Notes: generated by a model from the sequence alone, not told the origin. Positions 8,940-17,745 are shown, counted from the first letter of the stretch. The stretch: 64,000 nucleotides of DNA from Bacteroidota bacterium (GCA_030692515.1 JAUXZS010000061.1:124001-188000); one strand, 5' to 3'. A program made the numbers and translations.

Positions 8940-10415
8940 TTAAATAATTTCATAATTTAACATCATACCGCTGTCTTCATGTTCAAGGTTATGGCAATGC
9001 AACACAAACTTTCCTTTGTTTTGAGGGAATGTCATAATTACTCTCACCTTTTCCTGTGGCATAACCAACACAGTATCTTTCCATCCTTTCTCTGTGGCTA
9101 TAAGTGTATTTCTTCCACCTGTTCTGTCCAACACCTGAAACTGAACCCCATGAATGTGCATAGGATGAATTTCATCGCTGCCGGAGTTGTCAAATGTCCA
9201 TATCTCCGTTGCACCTGCATTTACAGAAAAATCAATTCGGCTCATGTCAAATGATTTTCCGTTGATAGTGTGCTGCATTGCCATATTCATTCCTGAATGT
9301 CCACCATGATCCGCTTGTTTTAAATCAAAATTTCTGTTGTAGGATGATTGCGTTACAGATATTGGGACGATGGCTGAAAGCGAACTTGGCGCAATGAATG
9401 AATCTGTTTCCTGGCGATCAACGATAAACTTCATTATTTTAAAATTGTCGTTTCCCTGTGCTGTTCCTCCATTGAAGGAGTTGCTTTGTAAAAAGATTTC
9501 TGTTCCGATAGTATAAGAGGAAAAATCTATAAGAATATCCGCACGTTCACCCGGTGCAAGCAGAAGGTTGTTTACGTTTTCGGCTGTGGCAAGCACCCCC
9601 CCGTCAGCGCCAATCACAGTATATGAAGCTCCATTGCTCAATGAAAGATTATATATCCTTGCAGTTGAACCATTGAGAACTCTTACACGATACCATCGTG
9701 TTGCCACTTTGTGATAAGGGGAATAAATTCCATTAACGCAGATATACTGCCCTAAATACCCTGTCATCACTTCATCGCTTGTAGGAGAATAATTGAGACT
9801 GTAATCGAAATAAATTCTTTTATCTTGTATCACCAAAGGAATTTCGTAATCATTAGCTGGTAAATTCAAACCGGCTTCCTCAATATCATTAACGATGAAC
9901 ATCCCTGCCAGCCCCATAAATACCTGGTGCGAAGTTTTTCCATGTGGATGAGGGTGATACCAATATGTACCGGCTCTCTGATTAATTTGGTAATTAAAAT
10001 TAAAAGAACTTCCTGCCTGAACTATATTTTCGGGGTGTCCATCCATGTTGGCAGGAACAAGTAAGCCATGCCAATGTATATTTGTTTCTTCGGCCAGGTT
10101 GTTTTGAAAATTAATATTAGCATTTGCACCATTCATCATTTTAATAGTTGGGCCGAGAATATTATCCTGGTATCCGAATACTCTTGACGTTTTTCCTTTT
10201 ATTATGGATGCAGTTGTTGATTTGGCTGTCAGGGATGGATTGCTTACAATAGCTGGAATTGCTATGGCGGTATCAAAAGATCCTTCTATAACGGAGATAC
10301 TTTTGCTCATATCCATTTTATCTTTTTTACAGCTTTGTAATAGCCATCCAATACCGCCAACCGCAGTAAATGCGGTTGTGGTACTGGCCAGTTTAATAAA
10401 TTGTCTTCTTTGCAT
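8940..10415 (-). CDS. Multicopper oxidase (CueO/CopA-like), Tat/lipoprotein signal
   Basis: A 491-residue periplasmic oxidase that probably oxidises Cu(I) to the less toxic Cu(II). The N-terminus has a twin-arginine motif (RRQFIK) followed by a lipobox-like LLQSC, so it may be Tat-exported and lipidated. Copper ligand motifs are all present: HWHG near residue 113, HPHPHG near 152, HPMHIHG near 415 and HCHNLEHEDSGMM near 472. Together these supply the type 1 and the trinuclear type 2/3 centres, including an axial Met. A short Met/His segment (GGHSGMNMAMQH) recalls the Met-rich insert of CueO. Downstream neighbours (barrel protein, copper bundle) fit copper detoxification. Confidence 0.92.
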   Translation of the reverse strand: MQRRQFIKLASTTTAFTAVGGIGWLLQSCKKDKMDMSKSISVIEGSFDTAIAIPAIVSNPSLTAKSTTASIIKGKTSRVFGYQDNILGPTIKMMNGANANINFQNNLAEETNIHWHGLLVPANMDGHPENIVQAGSSFNFNYQINQRAGTYWYHPHPHGKTSHQVFMGLAGMFIVNDIEEAGLNLPANDYEIPLVIQDKRIYFDYSLNYSPTSDEVMTGYLGQYICVNGIYSPYHKVATRWYRVRVLNGSTARIYNLSLSNGASYTVIGADGGVLATAENVNNLLLAPGERADILIDFSSYTIGTEIFLQSNSFNGGTAQGNDNFKIMKFIVDRQETDSFIAPSSLSAIVPISVTQSSYNRNFDLKQADHGGHSGMNMAMQHTINGKSFDMSRIDFSVNAGATEIWTFDNSGSDEIHPMHIHGVQFQVLDRTGGRNTLIATEKGWKDTVLVMPQEKVRVIMTFPQNKGKFVLHCHNLEHEDSGMMLNYEII

Positions 10416-10433
10416 AGTTAATCGAATCTTTGA

Positions 10434-10748
10434 TTATTGGACTGTAATCGTTTTAGATGTTTCATCATCTTTTTTGCTGTTCTTACTCATTGTCATCAGC
10501 TTTACGGTGTATGTACCGGCATTGGTATAAGCGTGTGAAGGATTTGCATCCGTTGACATTGAGCCATCACCAAAATTCCATTCGTAATGATGTGCATCCA
10601 TTGAGCAGGTGGATGTAAAGCTGATGCTTTCATTAACTGCCGCTGTTGTTTTACTTGCATCAAAACAAGCCATTGGTTTTTTCATGCAGCTTGTAAATGC
10701 TATTGTTCCTATTAACAGGAGGGAGGCGACTGTGATTTTTGTTTTCAT
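10434..10748 (-). CDS. Small PKD-domain lipoprotein
   Basis: A 104-residue protein with a lipoprotein signal (lipobox FTSC near residue 21) and a single PKD domain (YEWNFGDGSMS ... AYTNAGTYTVKL). PKD domains mediate protein or carbohydrate contacts in exported Bacteroidota proteins. It lies directly upstream of the multicopper oxidase, and its mature part is relatively rich in Met and Cys. A role as partner or anchor of the oxidase is possible but not shown. Confidence 0.75.
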   Translation of the reverse strand: MKTKITVASLLLIGTIAFTSCMKKPMACFDASKTTAAVNESISFTSTCSMDAHHYEWNFGDGSMSTDANPSHAYTNAGTYTVKLMTMSKNSKKDDETSKTITVQ

Positions 10749-10780
10749 TTTTATTTATTTTTAGGGTTAATAATTAATAG

Positions 10781-11914
10781 TTATTGATTCATAAAAACTG
10801 ATTTAATCTGATATGTTCCTGAAGTAACAACCCGTTCATTTTCCTTCAATCCATTCAGGATAACCGTAGTTTCACTATTACTTTCACCCAATTGAACGTA
10901 AACTACTTTGAATACTTCCGGTTCATGGTGAATGAAAACAACCGATTTGCCATTAATATCAGTAATAGCAGAAGTTGGTACAACCAGTTTCTTGTTTTCT
11001 GATTGAGCCATTACATCTACATTCACAAATTGACCTGGCTTGAACATGCCTTGTGAATTGTCTATTTCAAGAATGACTTGTGAGGATTGATTAACAGGGT
11101 TTACAACATTACCGAATGCCACAAGGCGGGCACTTTCAGTCGCATGATTTTGCTGCACACACTCAACAAAGAATTTCACATCCTTTGTTATTTTCCCCAT
11201 ATCCTTGTCGAATATCTGCGCTTCTACCTTCAACTTTTTTATATCAAATACATTGAAAATATTATCTCCCTGTTTCACCTGCTGGCCAATGGCAAGGTTA
11301 AAGTTGTCAACCACGCCATCAATGGGCGATTTAATGGTGATAAGTTTACTATTGTTGGAAGTTAAATTGTCATATACTTTTTTGTTAACTGCGGCAGTGT
11401 TGTAACGTATCTGTGCTTGCTGAAAATCTTTTTTAGATATAATGTCTTCAATGGATTTCAGCCGCTCAAATTCTTTTTTTGCTGCTTCGTATTCGGCATC
11501 TGCATTGCTTTTTTCGGTACTGATTTGTATTTGTTCCGAAGCATTCAGGTTTTGTTCGATAACGGCCATTACTTGTCCTTTTCCAACACTCTCGCCAATG
11601 CCAACATTGAGTGAAATAACGAATCCATTTTGAGGAGCAATGATTTGAGCTGAACCATTAATGGCAGGCATTATTTTTCCATATAGTTTTAACTTGTTAT
11701 AGTAATCCGTATAACTTGAAGTTGTGGTTTGTATATCAAATAGAAACTGCGTTTCTTTTAATACTTCCACTTCATCGCTAAGACTGTTTCCGCTTGTTTG
11801 TTTCTTTTCGTCCCCGTGATCTTCACCACCATGAGCAAAGGCTTGGTAATTATTGCTTATAGGAATGGCTATTGCAATAAGCAGGATAAAGACGATGATT
11901 ATTTTTTTCTTCAT
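10781..11914 (-). CDS. RND efflux periplasmic adaptor (membrane fusion protein)
   Basis: A 377-residue HlyD/CusB-type adaptor linking an inner-membrane RND pump to a TolC channel. The N-terminus has a signal or membrane anchor and then a His-rich metal-binding segment (HGGEDHGDEKK). The same segment opens the mature part of the protein at 13453-14022. Lipoyl half-motifs (GFVISLNVGIGESVGKGQVMAVIE and IKSPIDGVVDNFNLAIG regions) flank a coiled-coil hairpin (about 120-180), and beta-barrel and membrane-proximal domains follow. The pump partner is probably the cut RND gene at 1-1085 and the channel the TolC at 14414-15601. Confidence 0.88.
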   Translation of the reverse strand: MKKKIIIVFILLIAIAIPISNNYQAFAHGGEDHGDEKKQTSGNSLSDEVEVLKETQFLFDIQTTTSSYTDYYNKLKLYGKIMPAINGSAQIIAPQNGFVISLNVGIGESVGKGQVMAVIEQNLNASEQIQISTEKSNADAEYEAAKKEFERLKSIEDIISKKDFQQAQIRYNTAAVNKKVYDNLTSNNSKLITIKSPIDGVVDNFNLAIGQQVKQGDNIFNVFDIKKLKVEAQIFDKDMGKITKDVKFFVECVQQNHATESARLVAFGNVVNPVNQSSQVILEIDNSQGMFKPGQFVNVDVMAQSENKKLVVPTSAITDINGKSVVFIHHEPEVFKVVYVQLGESNSETTVILNGLKENERVVTSGTYQIKSVFMNQ

Positions 11915-11944
11915 AATATTTAATTTTCTAATGTTATAGCTGGT

Positions 11945-12199
11945 TTATTCTGTTTCAATTATGTTTAACCTGGTTTTTAAGTATTTCTCTGCATCACCAA
12001 CAGTTAGTAATTTTTCAATATCATCATCAGGAATAGTAATGTTGAAATTTTTCTCAAAGTCAATTACTACTTCAACCATATCCAATGAATTTAATCCCAA
12101 ATCAATAAATTGCGCTTCGGGCTTTAGGTTCGCAAAGTCCACATTTCGTTTACCGATCAGCGGTGCGCTAAACTTTTCTTTAAAATCTTCTATCGTCAT
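11945..12199 (-). CDS. Acyl carrier protein
   Basis: An 84-residue acidic helical protein with the phosphopantetheine attachment context LGLNSLDMVEVV; the Ser in NSLD is the predicted modified residue, around position 38. The helix II/III pattern matches canonical AcpP (FEKNFNITIPDDDIEKLLTVGDAEKYL). Its ATG overlaps the stop of the upstream T9SS gene (ATGA), implying coupled translation. No fatty-acid or polyketide gene lies nearby, so its presence inside a metal island is unexplained; it could be a specialised ACP for lipid or protein modification. Confidence 0.88.
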   Translation of the reverse strand: MTIEDFKEKFSAPLIGKRNVDFANLKPEAQFIDLGLNSLDMVEVVIDFEKNFNITIPDDDIEKLLTVGDAEKYLKTRLNIIETE

Positions 12200-13053
12200 T
12201 GTATGCTTATTTTTTTCGTTATTTCTTTTCCGGCATTATTAATTCGCATTAAATACATTCCCCGTTCAAGCCCCGATTCTTTTAAGTTGAAGCTCCGTTT
12301 ATAAAGCCCTTTCTGATTTTTTTCATTAGCCAATATTTTCAATAGTTTTCCATGAATATCAAACAGGCTTATAGTGTTTTGTCCCTCTTCTTTTATATCA
12401 TAACTGATTTCAATATTCCCCTCAGATGGATTTGGAAATAAAGTAAAATTGGAAAACCCGCTTGAAATTTCGTTAATACCGGTAAGGGAAGGAGTTAACT
12501 GTATTTGTGTAGAGTAGGCATCGTCTCCGGTCGTACTATGATTGTGGTTGGTAGCTAAGGAGCCAACATACAATGTAATTGTACCAACATTAGTTGAGGG
12601 AGCCTGCCAGTTAAATGTCCATTGGTTTGTTCCAACCGTAGCAGCATCAGCTCCACAAGGTTTATGGCCGACATAGTTCCTTGTTCCATCCACATATAAA
12701 CGGGTTCTTGGAGCATCAATAATAGAAAAAGCTCCTATGGTAGTATTATTACTGTCCTTTAATGCGAGACAGGAGAAACCAAACTTATTTACGCTGCTTT
12801 GTAACATTGTAACAGTGCCTATATATGTTTGTCCCGGAACATACTGTGTTATTCCACCACCAATGTCAAAAGTGAGTGTTCCCGGCCCCGAATTATTTGT
12901 ACCTGCATGGCATCCGGTACAGTTGGTTTCTCCGGGAGCGCCTGTATGTCCTCCTACAAGCGGAGCATCGCAGGTAGAGGCAATATCAAATCCACTCGCA
13001 ATAATTACTAAAAGCGAAAGGCCAAAAAGTAATAAGGTTATTTTGTGTTTCAT
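12196..13053 (-). CDS. Choice-of-anchor V / Reeler-like protein with T9SS sorting domain and CxxCH
   Basis: A 285-residue secreted protein. After the signal peptide the sequence GETNCTGCHAG contains a CxxCH site that could bind heme c. A beta-sandwich of the choice-of-anchor V (Reeler-like) type follows, rich in GTITLYVGS-like strands and a NHNHST histidine cluster. The C-terminus is a T9SS type A domain (LFPNPSEGNIEISY ... GMYLMRINNAGKEITKKISI). It may be a surface redox or metal-binding protein. The downstream acyl carrier gene is translationally coupled. Confidence 0.8.
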   Translation of the reverse strand: MKHKITLLLFGLSLLVIIASGFDIASTCDAPLVGGHTGAPGETNCTGCHAGTNNSGPGTLTFDIGGGITQYVPGQTYIGTVTMLQSSVNKFGFSCLALKDSNNTTIGAFSIIDAPRTRLYVDGTRNYVGHKPCGADAATVGTNQWTFNWQAPSTNVGTITLYVGSLATNHNHSTTGDDAYSTQIQLTPSLTGINEISSGFSNFTLFPNPSEGNIEISYDIKEEGQNTISLFDIHGKLLKILANEKNQKGLYKRSFNLKESGLERGMYLMRINNAGKEITKKISIQ

Positions 13054-13075
13054 GGTGTACTTATTTTAATTGTTT

Positions 13076-13447
13076 CTAATGTTGATGTCCACTATGGCCG
13101 TCATTTGATTTTACTGGTGTTGATCTTGGTTTTTCTGTTCCATCATAAGTATAAACCTTGCTTTTGTCTTTGCTGATTAGCTTTCCGTGATTATCATAAA
13201 GCAGCTCTATCATAGTTGATTTTTTTTGCACCTCTACTTTGTAAGTTATATTTTGCTGTTTGTCTGTTATTTTTAAAATGCTATTAACAGTATAAGTGAT
13301 ATATTTTTTATGCAATTCAGTATGAACCGCTGAAGGCAAACTGTCCTTTGATATTTTAGTTTCAGTTTGTGCAGAGCAAATACCTATTAAGGCAAGCATA
13401 ATACTTGTGATAAGGAATTGTTTTTGGATCGTTGTTTTCATTGGCAT
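13076..13447 (-). CDS. Exported PepSY-like protein with His-rich tail
   Basis: A protein of about 123 residues from the ATG at 13447, chosen because a longer in-frame start at 13495 would overlap the upstream gene by 43 bases and precede the signal peptide. After the signal (ending ICSAQ), the pattern AVHTELHKKY...VNSILKITDKQQNITYKVEVQK resembles small PepSY-like (DUF2874-type) periplasmic domains. The C-terminus ends DGHSGHQH, a probable metal ligand cluster. It likely belongs to the island's metal-binding periplasmic set. Confidence 0.65.
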   Translation of the reverse strand: MPMKTTIQKQFLITSIMLALIGICSAQTETKISKDSLPSAVHTELHKKYITYTVNSILKITDKQQNITYKVEVQKKSTMIELLYDNHGKLISKDKSKVYTYDGTEKPRSTPVKSNDGHSGHQH

Positions 13448-13452
13448 TTGTT

Positions 13453-14022
13453 TTAATGAGTTATTGTAACTTTTTTTCTTCTCATAAGAAGCCAAAGAAA
13501 AAGCACACTAAAAATTATTCCCCCTAAAAATGCTCCGATGGTTTGCCAATTAAAAAAAGACGGTGCAATAGCTTCTTCTTTGGGCAATGAGATTTTTTTT
13601 CCTACTTCAATTCCTTCGAGCATCATTAAATCAGCGTTATCTCCAGCGGATATATTCGCAACAAGATTGTAAGATTTATTTTCAGGAAATGTGCCTTCAA
13701 CTATATAAGTTCCTTTATCTATTTGCTTTACGACAAATTTTAATTTGTCATTATCAGGGGAAGTAATTTCAACTTTTGCAGAATCAACAGCCTTATTAGT
13801 TATGAAATCAGAAATAAAAAATTTCATTTGCGCTGTATGTCCTGCTTCAATCGGTTCATATCGAAGCACCATTTCAAATACATCCGAAACACTACTCAGC
13901 GTGAAGTAGGTTTGGCCAGCCTTATTTGATTCTTTCTTTTTCTCACCATGATCTTCCCCACCATGAGCAAATATGGACTGGCTACCGATTGCAAGAAGTA
14001 ATAAAAATGTTATTTTTTTCAT
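13453..14022 (-). CDS. Periplasmic His-rich domain protein with C-terminal membrane anchor
   Basis: A 189-residue protein with a signal peptide and a metal-binding segment HGGEDHGEKKKES. An immunoglobulin-like beta domain follows (about 35-145, VLRYEPIEAGHTAQMKFFISDF ... GTYIVEGTFPENKSY region). A single C-terminal membrane helix with a positively charged tail (RRKKVTITH) ends it. It would be anchored in the inner membrane facing the periplasm. The His segment matches that of the adaptor at 10781-11914, suggesting both take metal from the same source. No family name recognised. Confidence 0.7.
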   Translation of the reverse strand: MKKITFLLLLAIGSQSIFAHGGEDHGEKKKESNKAGQTYFTLSSVSDVFEMVLRYEPIEAGHTAQMKFFISDFITNKAVDSAKVEITSPDNDKLKFVVKQIDKGTYIVEGTFPENKSYNLVANISAGDNADLMMLEGIEVGKKISLPKEEAIAPSFFNWQTIGAFLGGIIFSVLFLWLLMRRKKVTITH

Positions 14023-14058
14023 ATTATATTGATTAAATATTGTATTTCCTGTTGGCGT

Positions 14059-14412
14059 TTATTGTACAATTACGACTCCTTGTTCCTGTGAAACTGACGA
14101 ATGATAATTACAGTAGAAATAATAAGTTCCTGCATTACTGAATGTGTAAGAATAGGACTTGCCGCTTTCTATTTTTCCGCTATCAAACAATTTACTATTT
14201 GCAGTGGCCGTATGATTCGCATTATCCTTGTTAATAAAAGTTACCGTAGTTCCAATTTGTACCTTTAATTGTGTTGGATTAAACGTTTTGTATTGAAGGA
14301 ACACTTCGTTCTTACCAGGGGTTCCTGGATCTGTTTTTTTGCAACCTGCAATTACTGTAAGGCTAAAAGCAAACCAAACTGATACGAAAGTGATGAATAA
14401 TGTCTTTTTCAT
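14059..14412 (-). CDS. Cupredoxin (plastocyanin-like) lacking the axial methionine
   Basis: A 117-residue exported lipoprotein (lipobox VIAGC near residue 23) with a blue-copper fold. VQIGTTVTFINKDNANHTAT supplies the first His, and YYFYCNYH supplies the Cys and second His. Family members have a Met three to five residues after the second His. Here the residues are SSVSQEQG, so no Met is available and Gln, Glu or no axial ligand is implied. It may be an electron shuttle with unusual potential or a copper carrier. It lies 2 bases upstream of... the TolC gene stop at 14414, i.e. directly downstream of TolC in transcription order. Confidence 0.8.
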   Translation of the reverse strand: MKKTLFITFVSVWFAFSLTVIAGCKKTDPGTPGKNEVFLQYKTFNPTQLKVQIGTTVTFINKDNANHTATANSKLFDSGKIESGKSYSYTFSNAGTYYFYCNYHSSVSQEQGVVIVQ

Positions 14413-14413
14413 T

Positions 14414-15601
14414 TTATTGTCCTTTTAAATAGTTAAGCTCAATAATAGATTGATTATAATTTCTGATTGTTTCAAGATAATTGAGCTTTATTTCAAATGC
14501 CTGGTTAAGGCTTTGCATGTATGTTATATAACTGATCTCTCCGGCTTCATAAGAACGCTGTGCTGTGCTGATAATAGTTTCGGCTTGTTTCAGTCCGGTT
14601 TGTTCATAGTAATTCAGACTACCGGAATATTTGCTGAAATCGTTCAAGGCTTGCGTATATTCAGATGAATATGTTTTTTGAGCAATGGCGTATTGCGATT
14701 GCGACATTTGATATTGATATTTTGCGGCTTTGATTTGAGATGAATATGTCCAAAACCAAAGTGGAAGTGTAATTCCATAACGCATACGAAAGTTAGTAGG
14801 TTGGTCAGTGCCAACCTGGTTCAGATACCCGATAGAAAGTCCGGGTAAAACTTTAGATTTTTGTAAACGCAAATTCTGTTTATTCACCAATGTATTTTGC
14901 TCAAAATATTTGAGCAATGGACTTTGATTTATTGCTGTGGAATCCAATCTGATTTCAATTGGAATAGTTGTTGTCGTTTTTCCGATCTCGTCTTTTGAAT
15001 GAATATTAGCATCCTTTAAACTAGTAATGAGTTGAAGTTGAAGCTGCGCATTCTGCAAATCTGCTTTTGCCTGTTTAAGGAAATTTTCAATTTCTTTTGA
15101 TTTTGTTTCTGCACTCACTTTTTCAAGTAAGCCTGCATCACCAGCATTAAATCGTCTTTCGGCAGCAACAGATAGATTATGAAAAATACTATCCTGATAC
15201 GATAACTGTTTTACACGTATTTCAGCATATTGCAGATTGAGATAAACGGTACGAACATCACGAATAAGCTGCCATTTTGTTATCTGCTGATTTTGTTCTG
15301 AAAGCAATACGTTTTGCTTTCCGAGTTTGGATTGCTGAATATAAATAACAGGATTTTGAATATTTTGTTGCACGGCAATCTCAAACTTTTTTCCATAGGG
15401 AGCTTCCGTTCCTACACTTGGATTTTCAAGGTTAAAACTTCCACGTTTGAGCGCTTTTTGCTGTTCAAGTTCCTGCTGTGAAAATTGAATTTGCGGATGT
15501 GTCCGCAAAGCATTTGCAATGGCGCTGTCCAGTGTTACTGAAACCTGCCCCTTTGACGAAAAGCCAATTATTAAAAAGAAAAAAACAAGATATTTATTCA
15601 T
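14414..15601 (-). CDS. TolC-family outer-membrane efflux channel
   Basis: A 395-residue exported protein (signal ending SSKGQ) with the repeated helical hairpins of the TolC/CusC family. Examples are VTLDSAIANALRTHPQIQFSQQELEQQ and the second-half counterpart ending in NYNQSIIELNYLKGQ. It forms the outer-membrane duct of a tripartite RND pump. It resembles the TolC domain fused to the pump at 21920-26299 (same SIIELNYLKG / SVITLEFLLG ending). A structured 68-nt element fills the gap upstream of its start. Confidence 0.88.
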   Translation of the reverse strand: MNKYLVFFFLIIGFSSKGQVSVTLDSAIANALRTHPQIQFSQQELEQQKALKRGSFNLENPSVGTEAPYGKKFEIAVQQNIQNPVIYIQQSKLGKQNVLLSEQNQQITKWQLIRDVRTVYLNLQYAEIRVKQLSYQDSIFHNLSVAAERRFNAGDAGLLEKVSAETKSKEIENFLKQAKADLQNAQLQLQLITSLKDANIHSKDEIGKTTTTIPIEIRLDSTAINQSPLLKYFEQNTLVNKQNLRLQKSKVLPGLSIGYLNQVGTDQPTNFRMRYGITLPLWFWTYSSQIKAAKYQYQMSQSQYAIAQKTYSSEYTQALNDFSKYSGSLNYYEQTGLKQAETIISTAQRSYEAGEISYITYMQSLNQAFEIKLNYLETIRNYNQSIIELNYLKGQ

Positions 15602-15619
15602 TAAATAATTATTTAAAGA

Positions 15620-15687
15620 GAAAGGGGGGCATGTATGAAAAAGAATTGCGTATTAATCAATTCAAAACTACCATGCCCTTACCTTTC
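15620..15687 (-). other. 68-nt structured intergenic element (attenuator-like hairpin)
   Basis: On the minus strand GAAAGG-TAA-GGGCATG pairs with CATGCCC-C-CCTTTC, a 13-bp stem with one small internal loop. It encloses a second perfect hairpin, GAATTG/CAATTC, followed by five T. It occupies the gap between the metal-binding protein (15705-16223) and the TolC start. An inner hairpin plus U-tract inside a longer alternative stem is the layout of an attenuator or riboswitch-like switch. A palindromic repeat is the alternative. Confidence 0.5.
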
Positions 15688-15704
15688 ATTAGTTTAATCT
15701 GTTA

Positions 15705-16223
15705 TTAATGTTTGTGATCGCCTTCGTTATGATGGTGTTCTTCTTTCTTCTCCACTAAATCCATACCGCACTTCGGACATTTTCCGGGCTTATCGCTCGT
15801 AACTTCATGGTGCATAGGGCAAGTATAAGTTTTAGCAACACTCTTTGCAGCTTTGAATTTTGCAGTAATGTTTGCTCCATCCGCTTTAAAGGTTACTATA
15901 CAGGAAGTAAAACTCCCGGCTTTGTCATTTGCCACAGAGAAGCCATCATCTCCGCTTAGCACAAGTGCTACTGTGGCAGAAGTCTTATCTGCAAATTGTA
16001 GAATGACAGAACCCGTGATTCCTTTATTGCTCATAGCTTTACCTTTGCTATCTAAAAGATAAACGGTCATTTTTCCCTCTTTAACTAAAAGTTCGGCATG
16101 ATGGCCATCCGATGCGTCCACCATTTGCCCTCCATGCGGCCCTTTTTCTTCGTGTGCTGTTGCTACCGTTGTGCCTGCAACCAGCATTAAGGCTGCTATG
16201 GCAATTGATTTTAATTTTCTCAT
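15705..16223 (-). CDS. Exported metal-binding protein with CxxC heavy-metal-binding domain
   Basis: A 172-residue protein. The signal peptide is followed by EEKGPHGGQMVDASDGHHAELL, a PHGG-type beta domain shared with the protein at 2390-2833. Around residues 130-158 lies a heavy-metal-binding domain (YTCPMHHEVTSDKPGKCPKCGMDL), a zinc-ribbon-like CPMH...CPKCGM unit. The same unit occurs in the protein at 16699-17745 and in CusB/CopA-type proteins. The tail is His-rich (EEHHHNEGDHKH). It likely passes Cu/Ag/Zn to the efflux pumps. Confidence 0.85.
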   Translation of the reverse strand: MRKLKSIAIAALMLVAGTTVATAHEEKGPHGGQMVDASDGHHAELLVKEGKMTVYLLDSKGKAMSNKGITGSVILQFADKTSATVALVLSGDDGFSVANDKAGSFTSCIVTFKADGANITAKFKAAKSVAKTYTCPMHHEVTSDKPGKCPKCGMDLVEKKEEHHHNEGDHKH

Positions 16224-16260
16224 TTGTTTGTTTTTAAATTGTTAAAGGATATTTGAATTA

Positions 16261-16641
16261 CTACGGGTGATGGGGTGTATGCACATTATGCAAGGAATCT
16301 ATCACATGATGATGCGATTGAGTGTGATGTGTATAATGGTGAATAGTATCTCCATGATGATATACATTATGATGATGCCAAAACAATGAATCATGATGAT
16401 GATATACGCTATCGTAATGCAACTGGTGATAATGATTTGATGTATGAGCGAGAGAATCATCATAGATGCCCATTTTATTCAGGGCATCACTCATTGCATT
16501 TGCCGAAGTCAAATCTTCTTGTGGTTGATTTGTAGTGCTTGAAAATTTATCTTCAGATACATCTTTCTTACACCCATTGATAACTATTAACAATAAGCTG
16601 CTGAGAGCTAATGTTAAAGCAATTGATTTGATTGTTTTCAT
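16261..16641 (-). CDS. Extremely His-rich lipoprotein
   Basis: A 126-residue lipoprotein (lipobox VINGC near residue 24). The C-terminal half is almost a histidine polymer: about 23 His in the last 63 residues, as HHH, HH and HxH groups interleaved with Tyr, Asp and Ser. It would offer many low-specificity sites for Ni, Zn or Cu and act as a periplasmic or surface metal sponge. No catalytic domain is visible. It sits between two CPMH-domain proteins. Confidence 0.75.
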   Translation of the reverse strand: MKTIKSIALTLALSSLLLIVINGCKKDVSEDKFSSTTNQPQEDLTSANAMSDALNKMGIYDDSLAHTSNHYHQLHYDSVYHHHDSLFWHHHNVYHHGDTIHHYTHHTQSHHHVIDSLHNVHTPHHP

Positions 16642-16698
16642 CTTGATTTGTCTTTGATTTTAATTGTTAAACATTGATTCTATCTCTTAAAAAAAATG

Positions 16699-17745
16699 TT
16701 ACATTTTCATTCCCTTCATTTCACCCCCTTCTTTTTTCATCTTTGCAATTTCTTCAGGTGTGCCTTCTTTCACTATAATCACAAAATCAACGGTATGCAA
16801 AGTATCATCTGCTTTGAATTGTATCCATCCACGATATGTACCTGATTTTTCAAAAGTGGTATGCAAATCAAACCGACCTTTTTCAACATTAGGATGAACG
16901 TGCAAATAGTTTTTTTCATCCAAGCCAATCACAACCATGTGAGCTTTCGCACCGAGATAATCGCCAAGCGAATTAGCATCCATTTCTTTGTCTTTGTTCT
17001 TTAAAACAGCGCTAATGTGCATTAGTCCGCCTGTAATGAATTTACCTCCGTCCGGTTCAAGGGTCATTGAGTAATCACCCGATGATCCGGTCAATTTTTC
17101 TTTTGTAAACTTTTTTGGAGCAGGAGCATTTCCCTGAACAGTCAGGTTGATTTTATCAACGGTGTGATTTCCTCCCGTTGGCTTGTAATCAGCGAATAAA
17201 ATATAATTGCCAGCGTTTTCAAATTTGGTTTCATGCTTTCCTTTTTTATCCGTGTATTCAATCCCTTTAGGAAGCACTTTAATTTCATAGTCACCGCTTG
17301 CCTTATATTCAGGGTGAATATGCTCGAAGTAGCTCAAATCTTCACTTACAATAATCAGGTGGATTTTCTTTTCGTGTTCTATATCTAATGGTACAAGCTC
17401 ATTTTCTTTGCCTTTTATTTTCGGGGTGAAGAAAAGTGTACATTCTTTCCCTGCTTCCACCTTTTCGGGAGAAGTTTTGAACTCAATAAAACAGGAGAGA
17501 TCACTTGGCTTTCCTGCATTATCGTTATGTTCTAATTTCATCCCGCATTTTGAACATGATTCTTCTTCTTTACCTGTTACTTCAGGGTGCATAGGGCAGG
17601 CGTATAGGTGGCCTTCATCGTGATGGTGATCGCCTTCTTCATGGTGGTGGGAAGTTTCTTCTCCAGCATTATTTTGATTTTCACTACCACAACTTATTAA
17701 TGTAAAAGCCGAAAACAACAGGGCTATATAATTTATTTTTATCAT
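16699..17745 (-). CDS. Heavy-metal-binding domain lipoprotein with duplicated beta domains
   Basis: A 348-residue lipoprotein (ISCG lipobox near residue 19). A His-rich stretch (SHHHEEGDHHHDEGH) leads into a CPMH...CSKCGMKL heavy-metal-binding domain at about residues 48-72. Two related beta-sandwich units follow, each with a GxxHxHP-type segment (YFEHIHPEY and YLHVHPNVE), and the tail is KKEGGEMKGMKM. The His-containing strands and Met-rich end suggest a copper/silver chaperone. A 40-residue Cys-Cys membrane peptide gene lies just upstream. Confidence 0.82.
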   Translation of the reverse strand: MIKINYIALLFSAFTLISCGSENQNNAGEETSHHHEEGDHHHDEGHLYACPMHPEVTGKEEESCSKCGMKLEHNDNAGKPSDLSCFIEFKTSPEKVEAGKECTLFFTPKIKGKENELVPLDIEHEKKIHLIIVSEDLSYFEHIHPEYKASGDYEIKVLPKGIEYTDKKGKHETKFENAGNYILFADYKPTGGNHTVDKINLTVQGNAPAPKKFTKEKLTGSSGDYSMTLEPDGGKFITGGLMHISAVLKNKDKEMDANSLGDYLGAKAHMVVIGLDEKNYLHVHPNVEKGRFDLHTTFEKSGTYRGWIQFKADDTLHTVDFVIIVKEGTPEEIAKMKKEGGEMKGMKM

